Assembly: GCA_017994835.1 (NCBI GenBank)
Contig: JAGOKC010000005.1
Location: forward strand, 14,910 to 48,537
DNA length: 33,628 nt
Origin: Aquabacterium sp.
Lineage (GTDB): Bacteria > Pseudomonadota > Gammaproteobacteria > Burkholderiales > Burkholderiaceae_C
Direction of reading: 5' to 3'
The notes under the pieces were generated by a model. That model had not been told where the DNA came from. It saw nothing but the letters and a program-made list of their open reading frames with translations, and did no database searches. The position numbers and the translations under genes were made by a program. Position 1 is the first letter of the stretch; the number at the start of each line of letters is the position of its first letter. Shown here piece after piece: positions 27,943-33,628 of this stretch.

Positions 27943-28932
27943 ATGAGCAAAGCACCCGTTCGCGTCGCCGTCACCGGCGCCGCTGGTCAAATTGGTTACG
28001 CCCTTCTGTTCCGCATCGCCTCTGGCGAAATGCTGGGCAAGGATCAGCCCGTGATCCTGCAATTGCTGGAAATCGCCGACGAAAAGGCCCAGAACGCGCT
28101 CAAGGGCGTGATCATGGAGCTGGAAGATTGCGCTTTCCCGCTGCTGGCCGGTATCGAAGCTCACTCCGATCCGATGACCGCTTTCAAGGACACCGACTAC
28201 GCTTTGCTGGTTGGCGCACGTCCTCGCGGCCCCGGCATGGAGCGCGCTGACCTGCTGGCTGCCAACGCCCAGATCTTCACCGCTCAGGGCAAGGCTCTGA
28301 ACGCTGTCGCTTCGCGCAATGTGAAGGTGCTGGTTGTCGGCAACCCCGCCAACACCAACGCCTACATCGCCATGAAGTCGGCTCCGGACCTGCCGGCCAA
28401 GAACTTCACCGCCATGCTGCGCCTGGACCACAACCGCGCTGCTTCGCAACTGGCTGCCAAGGCTGGTTTCAAGGTCGGCGACATCCGCAAGCTGACGGTG
28501 TGGGGCAACCACTCGCCCACGATGTACGCTGACTACCGCTTCGCCACCGTGAACGGCGTGTCGGTCAAGGAAACCATCAACGACCAGACCTGGAACGCTG
28601 AAGTGTTCCTGCCGACCGTCGGCAAGCGTGGCGCTGCCATCATCGCCGCTCGCGGTCTGTCGTCGGCTGCTTCGGCTGCCAACGCTGCCATCGACCACAT
28701 GCGCGACTGGGCCCTGGGCTCGAACGGCGAATGGGTCACCATGGGCGTGCCTTCGAATGGCGAGTACGGCATCCCTGCCGGCATCGTGTTCGGCTTCCCC
28801 GTCACGACCACGCCTGACGGCGAGTACAAGATCGTCACCGGTCTGGAAATCGATGCCTTCTCGCAAGAGTGCATCAACAAGACCCTGGCCGAGCTGCAAG
28901 GCGAGCAAGACGGCGTCAAGCACCTGCTGTGA
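27943..28932 (+). CDS. mdh: Malate dehydrogenase
   Basis: This enzyme oxidises malate to oxaloacetate with NAD in the TCA cycle. The nucleotide loop is TGAAGQIG (11-18). [14 protein letters not shown] holds the mobile-loop arginines, LDHNRA (161-166) carries the catalytic aspartate, and H190 in WGNHSPTM is the catalytic histidine. The 329-residue length and sequence fit the proteobacterial/actinobacterial cytosolic-type MDH rather than the E. coli 312-residue type. The ATG at 27943 has GGAG upstream; the frame opens two codons earlier at a TTG. Codon use is strongly biased, as in highly expressed genes. A possible promoter pairs TACACT (about 27892) with a weak -35. A strong terminator follows. 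Confidence 0.97.
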   Translation: MSKAPVRVAVTGAAGQIGYALLFRIASGEMLGKDQPVILQLLEIADEKAQNALKGVIMELEDCAFPLLAGIEAHSDPMTAFKDTDYALLVGARPRGPGMERADLLAANAQIFTAQGKALNAVASRNVKVLVVGNPANTNAYIAMKSAPDLPAKNFTAMLRLDHNRAASQLAAKAGFKVGDIRKLTVWGNHSPTMYADYRFATVNGVSVKETINDQTWNAEVFLPTVGKRGAAIIAARGLSSAASAANAAIDHMRDWALGSNGEWVTMGVPSNGEYGIPAGIVFGFPVTTTPDGEYKIVTGLEIDAFSQECINKTLAELQGEQDGVKHLL

Positions 28933-28995
28933 TCGCACCCGTGTGAGACCTTGGCCATTCGGCGCGTGCCGGATGGGACAAGGTAGATCACAATC

Positions 28996-29031
28996 AAAGC
29001 TGGCGGCCTTCGGGCCGGCCAGCTTTTTTTT
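28996..29031 (+). terminator. Intrinsic terminator after mdh
   Basis: A stem of 13 pairs with one bulged G (29018) closes on a C(TTCG)G tetraloop (29009-29012) and is followed by eight T residues. It lies 64 bases after the mdh stop and ends 18 bases before the next gene, whose ribosome-binding site GTGAGG comes right after it. Confidence 0.9.
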
Positions 29032-29048
29032 CGTGTGAGGAACACTCC

Positions 29049-30074
29049 ATGTCCACCCTGAGCACCATTCACCCTCGTCAAGCGCTGTTCGGCAGCGAGC
29101 ATCAGCTGCCCAGTTTGCCGGTTTGCGATCATTACTGTGGCGCAGAAGCGCACATGCGCAAGAGTCTGATGCTGCAGGCTGAATTGGCTGAGGCTGGCAA
29201 TGGCCGCGCGGTGTTTGATGTGACGCTGGACCTGGAAGATGGTGCGCCCGTAGGCGGCGAGCATGAGCAAGCGCTGCTGGTGGCGGAGTTGATCGACAGC
29301 ACGCATAACGTGTGTGACCGGGTGGGCGCGCGTGTGCATGATCCGCGCCATCGCCGCTTTGAGGATGATGTGGACGCGCTGATCAAGACCGCCGGACACC
29401 GACTGGCGTACATCATGGTGCCCAAACTGGCCGATACCGCAGATGCGCAACGTGCTGTGGATGTCATCAAGGCTGCGCGAGTCAAGCACGGTGTGGCGCG
29501 GGTGGTGCCGGTTCACGGCCTGATCGAGACACTGAAGGCCGTGCAGCAGGTGGATGCGATTGCCGCCCTGCCCGGCCTGGAGTCACTGTCGTTCGGGTTG
29601 ATGGACTTTGTGTCAGAGCACCGGGGGGCGATTCCGGCAACGGCGATGGGTGCGGCGGGACAGTTCAGCCATCCGCTGGTGATGCAGGCCAAGTTGAAGA
29701 TCGCTGCGGCCTGCCATGCCGCGCACATCACGCCCTCGCATTGCGTGGTGACCGAGTTCAAGGACAAACGGGCACTGAGCAATGCCGCTGAGCGCGCCTG
29801 TCGTGAGTTGGGCTACACGCGCATGTGGAGCATTCACCCAGACCAGATCCCGGTGATCATTGAGGCGTTTGCGCCGGTATCGGCCGAAGTGGACGATGCC
29901 GTCGAGATTTTGACGGCCGCGCAGGCCGCGCATTGGGCTCCAACCTCGTACCACGGGGTGCTGCATGACCGCGCCAGCTACCGCCATTACTGGCATGTGC
30001 TGGAGCGGGCCTGGTTAACCGGACAACCCCTGCCCGCAGAGACGGAAGCTGCCTTTTTTGGGTCTGATGCGTGA
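29049..30074 (+). CDS. HpcH/HpaI aldolase / CitE-like CoA-ester lyase
   Basis: This predicted Mg-dependent TIM-barrel lyase or thioesterase of 341 residues acts on acyl-CoA esters such as malyl- or citramalyl-CoA. DLEDGAP (61-67) carries the metal/acid residues after a conserved beta strand, and HMRKSLM (35-41) has the CoA-side arginine. GLIET and FGLMDFVSEHRGA match the later metal-binding glutamate and loop. KLKIAAACHAAHITPSH and SIHPDQIPVI are family segments. The exact substrate cannot be read from the sequence. No citD or citF gene is near, so a citrate lyase complex is unlikely. The gene follows mdh behind a terminator, suggesting partial read-through or a promoter not seen. Confidence 0.85.
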   Translation: MSTLSTIHPRQALFGSEHQLPSLPVCDHYCGAEAHMRKSLMLQAELAEAGNGRAVFDVTLDLEDGAPVGGEHEQALLVAELIDSTHNVCDRVGARVHDPRHRRFEDDVDALIKTAGHRLAYIMVPKLADTADAQRAVDVIKAARVKHGVARVVPVHGLIETLKAVQQVDAIAALPGLESLSFGLMDFVSEHRGAIPATAMGAAGQFSHPLVMQAKLKIAAACHAAHITPSHCVVTEFKDKRALSNAAERACRELGYTRMWSIHPDQIPVIIEAFAPVSAEVDDAVEILTAAQAAHWAPTSYHGVLHDRASYRHYWHVLERAWLTGQPLPAETEAAFFGSDA

Positions 30075-30115
30075 ATCAGGCGTGGTGCGGGTGAAAACGA
30101 CGGATGTGCACCAGT

Positions 30116-32011
30116 TCAAGGCTGCGCCAGCGCGCGTTCGATGAAGCGGCGAGAGACGGTGGGGCGTGGCACTTTGCCTTTGAACCAAGCCCGCACGTCT
30201 TCGTCGAGTCCGATGCCGTGCATGTAGTTGTAGATGGCTTTTTTGAGGGCCTGGCCCAGAACGTCGTGGTTCACACCGGTAGGGTCGATGAAGCCCACGT
30301 CGTTGGTGGCGAAGCTGATGGCTGGCAAGGGCACGAGCTCAATCCCGAAGGCCTGAGGATCTTGTCCAACGGGTGAGTGGACGGTGCAGGAGAAGCGGTG
30401 AAAGAAGCCGGACTGAATGCAGCCTTCGGCAAAGAGCTGGCGAACGTATTCGATGGCATCCACGGTGTCTTGCACGGTTTGCGTGGGGAAGCCGTACATG
30501 AGATAGGCGTGCACAAGGATGCCAGCATCAGTGAACGCGCGCGTGACACGGGCCACCTGATCGACCGAGACGCCCTTTTTCATCAGTTTGAGCAGGCGGT
30601 CAGAGGCGACTTCGAGACCCCCCGAGATGGCGATGCAACCGCTGTCAGCCAGCAACAGGCACAGCTCAGGGGTAAAGGATTTTTCGAAGCGAACGTTGCC
30701 CCACCAGGAGATGGACACCTTGCGGCGGATGAGTTCTTGCGCCATGGCGCGCAGCACCTTGGGCGGGGCAGCCTCATCGACGAAGTGAAAGCCGGTCTGG
30801 CCGGTTTCGCGCACGATGGCCTCGATGCGATCGACCAGGATCTCGGCGCTAGCGGTTTCGTAGCGCGAGATGTAGTCCAGGCTGACGTCGCAGAAAGTGC
30901 ACTTCTTCCAGTAGCAACCGTGGGCGACGGTGAGCTTGTTCCAGCGCCCGTCTGACCAGAGGCGGTTCATGGGGTTGAGCATGTCCAGCAGGGACAGGTA
31001 ACGGTCGAGTGGCAGCCCGTCCCAGGTGGGAGTGCCAATCTCTTCAAAGGGAACGTCAGGCTCAGCCCAGTTCAGGTAACGAACCTGGGCTGTGTCGGCA
31101 TCGCGCACGAAGGTGCGCACGAGGCGCTGCGCGGATCGCTTGCCTTCGAGGTGTTCGAGCAGGGCCAGCAAGGGACGCTCGCCAGCATCGAGGGTGAGGA
31201 AGTCGAAGTAGTCGAAGACGCGCGGTTCGGTGAGTTCACGCAGTTCGGTGTTGACGAAGCCGCCGCCCAGCACGATGCGAAGGTGAGGATGGGTTTGTTT
31301 GATGGCCTGCGCGATACGGAAGGCGGCGTACACCGCGCCGGGAAACGGCACAGAGATCAGCACGAGCGTGGGCTGGTGGTGGGTGATGGACTGCAGGGTC
31401 AGCTCGCGCAGCGTGGTGTCCACAAGGTTAAGCGGGGCGGTCAATGCCTGCGCCAGCGGCTCGAAGGTGGGCTGGCTTTGGGCGAGGGACTCGGCGTACC
31501 GCACGAATTCGAAACGGCCATCCACGGCGTCGCGCAGCACATCGGCCAGGTCGTTGAGGTAGAGCGTGGCGAGGTGCTTGGCACGGTCAGCCATGCCCAA
31601 CGCACCAAAAGCCCAGCCAAGTGGATCTCCGCTGCCATCGTCGGCGTAGGCGTCAAGGGTCTGAAAGCGTGGGCCTTCGGGCAGGTAGTGACGCGAACAG
31701 ATGCGATGGCCCAACGTCGGGTCGCGTCCTTGCAGGAAGGCGATGGTGGCGTCGATGGTGCTGAGGTAGGTGTCGCTGTGGTCGAGGAAGTGGTTGACCG
31801 GGGCTGTGCGCTGGGTTTCAGGCATTTTCAAAGCCTGCGCCTGGACGGCCTCAAGCCCTTCGCGGGAGAGCAGCTTGAGCACGAGTGCCAGGGCCAGATC
31901 TTCTTGCACCGCATCGACCCCACGCGAACGCAGGAAGCCCGTCAGGTACGCCGTCGAGGGGTACGGCGTGTTGAGCTGCGTCATCGGGGGGATCAGAGAC
32001 AGGACGCGCAT
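30116..32011 (-). CDS. Radical SAM protein with B12-binding-like domain, function unknown
   Basis: This is a 631-residue enzyme of unknown reaction. The N-terminal third is poorly characterised. A Rossmann-like B12-binding-type domain spans about 210-295 (LVLISVPFPGAVY, IVLGGGFVN). The radical SAM domain starts near 358 with C366, C371 and C374 in GCYWKKCTFC, that is CX4CX2C rather than the canonical CX3CX2C. GFHFVDEAAPP, WWGNVRFEKS, GGLEVASDRLLKLMKKG and YLMYGFPTQT are typical barrel segments. There is no DxHxxG cobalamin motif, so cobalamin binding is uncertain. The open frame reaches 32407 but overlaps the upstream gene; the ATG at 32011 (or 32029) fits the first conserved segment MRVLSLIPP. 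The nearest upstream gene is prpR, 88 bases away; no substrate or carrier gene is visible. Confidence 0.82.
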   Translation of the reverse strand: MRVLSLIPPMTQLNTPYPSTAYLTGFLRSRGVDAVQEDLALALVLKLLSREGLEAVQAQALKMPETQRTAPVNHFLDHSDTYLSTIDATIAFLQGRDPTLGHRICSRHYLPEGPRFQTLDAYADDGSGDPLGWAFGALGMADRAKHLATLYLNDLADVLRDAVDGRFEFVRYAESLAQSQPTFEPLAQALTAPLNLVDTTLRELTLQSITHHQPTLVLISVPFPGAVYAAFRIAQAIKQTHPHLRIVLGGGFVNTELRELTEPRVFDYFDFLTLDAGERPLLALLEHLEGKRSAQRLVRTFVRDADTAQVRYLNWAEPDVPFEEIGTPTWDGLPLDRYLSLLDMLNPMNRLWSDGRWNKLTVAHGCYWKKCTFCDVSLDYISRYETASAEILVDRIEAIVRETGQTGFHFVDEAAPPKVLRAMAQELIRRKVSISWWGNVRFEKSFTPELCLLLADSGCIAISGGLEVASDRLLKLMKKGVSVDQVARVTRAFTDAGILVHAYLMYGFPTQTVQDTVDAIEYVRQLFAEGCIQSGFFHRFSCTVHSPVGQDPQAFGIELVPLPAISFATNDVGFIDPTGVNHDVLGQALKKAIYNYMHGIGLDEDVRAWFKGKVPRPTVSRRFIERALAQP

Positions 32012-32099
32012 GGCAGAAGTGGGAGGCATGAAACGGCGGCGGGCAGAGCAGGGGCGGGCAGAAACGGGGTCAGCAGAGATTGTGACAGCGGTGCCCGAA

Positions 32100-33628
32100 T
32101 CATGCTGGGTTGAGCTTGCGCCACAGCGTGGTGCGGCTGATGCCCAGACGCTGGCTGGCCAGGGCGCGGTCGCCGCCACATTCATCGAGCACGCGCTGGA
32201 TCTCGGCGCGTTCGCGCTGGGCCTGGTGGGCCTTGAGCGAGGACGGGGCGTCTGCGGGCTCTGTCGGGCCTTCGGCCAAGAACAGCTCTGGCGCAACGGT
32301 GTGCACGAAGGTTCTGGCGGCATCGGGCGAGACGTTATCGTCGTCTTTGGCGTACGGGGCGGCGTGTGGGTCGGCGTAGGCCACCAGGCGTTCGACGAGG
32401 TTTTCAAGTTCGCGCACGTTGCCGGGCCAGTAGTAGGACGGGGCCTGGGCGATCAGCGCGGTGGCGATGGCCTCGGTGCGGGCCGGGTCAAGGTCGAGCC
32501 GGGTGCAGACCTTGTGGTGCAGGGCGCGCACGAGCTCGGGCAGGTCGTCGAGCCGATCGCGCAGCGGTGGCATGTCGATGCGCAGGATGTTGAGGCGGTA
32601 GAACAGGTCCTGCCGGAAGCTGCCCTCTTCGACATGGCGCAGCAGGTTGCGGTGCGTGGCGGCGATCACGCGGACGTTGACGGGTGTGGGCTCGGTGGCC
32701 CCGACGCGCAGTACCTCGCGCTCCTGCAGCACACGCAGCAGGCGCGATTGCAGGGACAACGGCATCTCGCCCACTTCGTCGAGGAAGATCGTGCCCTTGT
32801 GGGCAGCCTCGAACAGGCCGATCTTGCCGCCACGGCGGGCACCGGTGAAGGCCCCCTCTTCGTAGCCGAACAGCTCGCTCTCGAGCAGGGTTTCGGAGAC
32901 GGCGGCGCAGTTGACGGCCACAAAAGGCAGCTCGCGACGCTCGCTGGCCATGTGGATGCCTTGGGCCACCAGCTCTTTGCCGGTACCGCTTTCGCCCAGG
33001 ATGAGGACGGTGGCCCGGCTGCGGGCGCAACTGAGGGCCATGCGCTGCACACGTTGCAAGGCGACGCTGTGCCCCAGCAGTTGCTGCAGATCGTAGCGGG
33101 CCGGAACGGTGTTGGGCTGGATGCGGGTGCGGATGTGGCGGTCAACCCGCTGAATGGAGATGGGGTCCTGGCCGCTGAGTACGGCACCGGTCAGCACACC
33201 TTGCTCGACGATGGGGATGCGGTTGACGATGAGGGCCTTGCCTTTGACAAGCTCGATCTTTTCCAGCTCCTGGGTGCCCAGGCGCAAGGTGGCCTGCAGG
33301 CTGAGTTCGGGGCAGACCTCGCTGAGTTTGAGACCCAGCCACTGCGCGGGGTCAATGCCCAGCCACTGGGCCATCGTCGGATTGAGGGTCTGGATGCGCT
33401 CCTGGGCATCGACCGCGATCACGCCATCGCTGAGCTGGGCCAGGATGGTGTTGAGGCGCTCGCGCTTGGTCAGCTCGATGCGCGAGGCACGCGCCACTTC
33501 CACGGCGTCTTCGAGCGCCTCACGCACGGCGTCCATCGAGTACAGGAAGATGCCGGTGAGGCCGATCTGGTCGGCCATGTCGGCGGCCACGCCGGAGCCG
33601 ACGATGACCTCGACCCCCTCTTGCTGCA
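32100..33628 (-). CDS. prpR: Sigma-54-dependent regulator of the PrpR type (5' end off the window)
   Basis: This is a bacterial enhancer-binding protein. The frame is open to the right edge, so the N-terminus is missing. The visible part starts with [19 protein letters not shown], which resembles the PrpR_N sensor domain, followed by a PAS domain (about [19 protein letters not shown]). The AAA+ domain has Walker A GESGTGKE, the sigma-54 contact GAFTGA, and Walker [11 protein letters not shown]. It ends in a Fis-type helix-turn-helix ([16 protein letters not shown]). PrpR proteins sense 2-methylcitrate and activate propionate-catabolism genes, usually divergent and here outside the window. The PrpR name rests on the sensor fragment; another PrpR_N-containing activator is possible. 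Confidence 0.88.
   Translation of the reverse strand, partial: QQEGVEVIVGSGVAADMADQIGLTGIFLYSMDAVREALEDAVEVARASRIELTKRERLNTILAQLSDGVIAVDAQERIQTLNPTMAQWLGIDPAQWLGLKLSEVCPELSLQATLRLGTQELEKIELVKGKALIVNRIPIVEQGVLTGAVLSGQDPISIQRVDRHIRTRIQPNTVPARYDLQQLLGHSVALQRVQRMALSCARSRATVLILGESGTGKELVAQGIHMASERRELPFVAVNCAAVSETLLESELFGYEEGAFTGARRGGKIGLFEAAHKGTIFLDEVGEMPLSLQSRLLRVLQEREVLRVGATEPTPVNVRVIAATHRNLLRHVEEGSFRQDLFYRLNILRIDMPPLRDRLDDLPELVRALHHKVCTRLDLDPARTEAIATALIAQAPSYYWPGNVRELENLVERLVAYADPHAAPYAKDDDNVSPDAARTFVHTVAPELFLAEGPTEPADAPSSLKAHQAQRERAEIQRVLDECGGDRALASQRLGISRTTLWRKLNPA

Noticed and set aside
32012..32407. N-terminal extension of the radical SAM frame
   Set aside because: It overlaps the end of the prpR gene in another frame, is Pro/Ser/Arg-rich, and has no domain. 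The conserved part begins at the ATG at 32011.

Overview
The window is chromosomal DNA from a betaproteobacterium of order Burkholderiales, probably close to Comamonadaceae or the Ideonella/Aquabacterium-type genera. The evidence is the high G+C content, the gene order fimV-truA-trpF-trpB-trpA-accD-folC-SPOR protein-cvpA-purF-metZ, the sdhCDAB-sdhE-gltA block beside a GntR regulator and a divergent mdh, an entericidin gene between leuC and leuD, and a PrpR-type regulator. This placement is inferred from synteny and protein character, not from a marker-gene tree. Almost the whole window is coding, and most genes lie on the minus strand.

From left to right: a tRNA-Ala/tRNA-Glu pair (both minus, with a good stable-RNA promoter) lies downstream of gltX. 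Next comes a tightly packed minus-strand block, transcribed folC -> SPOR protein -> cvpA -> purF -> metZ -> gltX, covering folate, envelope, purine and methionine functions and tRNA charging. A strong intrinsic terminator separates it from the block upstream, transcribed fimV -> truA -> trpF -> trpB -> trpA -> accD (polar landmark protein, tRNA pseudouridine synthase, tryptophan synthesis, fatty-acid synthesis). Further upstream is leuC -> entericidin lipoprotein -> leuD -> leuB -> asd (leucine and aspartate-family amino acids), closed by a terminator after asd.

Between leuC and gltA sits a two-gene accessory insert: a secreted polyesterase/cutinase of the PETase-like family and a short lipase-specific foldase (Lif) gene just downstream of it. 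Then come gltA, sdhE, sdhB, sdhA, sdhD and sdhC (citrate synthase and succinate dehydrogenase), and a GntR/HutC-family regulator. The regulator diverges from mdh across a regulatory region that holds a near-perfect 20-bp palindrome and a separate 15-bp perfect inverted repeat. On the plus strand, mdh ends in a UUCG-loop terminator and is followed by a CitE-like CoA-ester lyase. Back on the minus strand are an uncharacterised radical SAM protein with a B12-binding-like domain and, running off the right edge, a sigma-54 activator of the PrpR type.

Most of the window is core metabolism in a conserved order. The parts most worth a second look are the PETase-like hydrolase, which lacks both family disulfides, and its Lif partner; the gntR-mdh regulatory region; the radical SAM protein with a CX4CX2C cluster motif; and hairpins placed just before or inside folC, trpB, truA and leuC. 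I found no insertion sequence, phage gene, CRISPR array or toxin-antitoxin pair.
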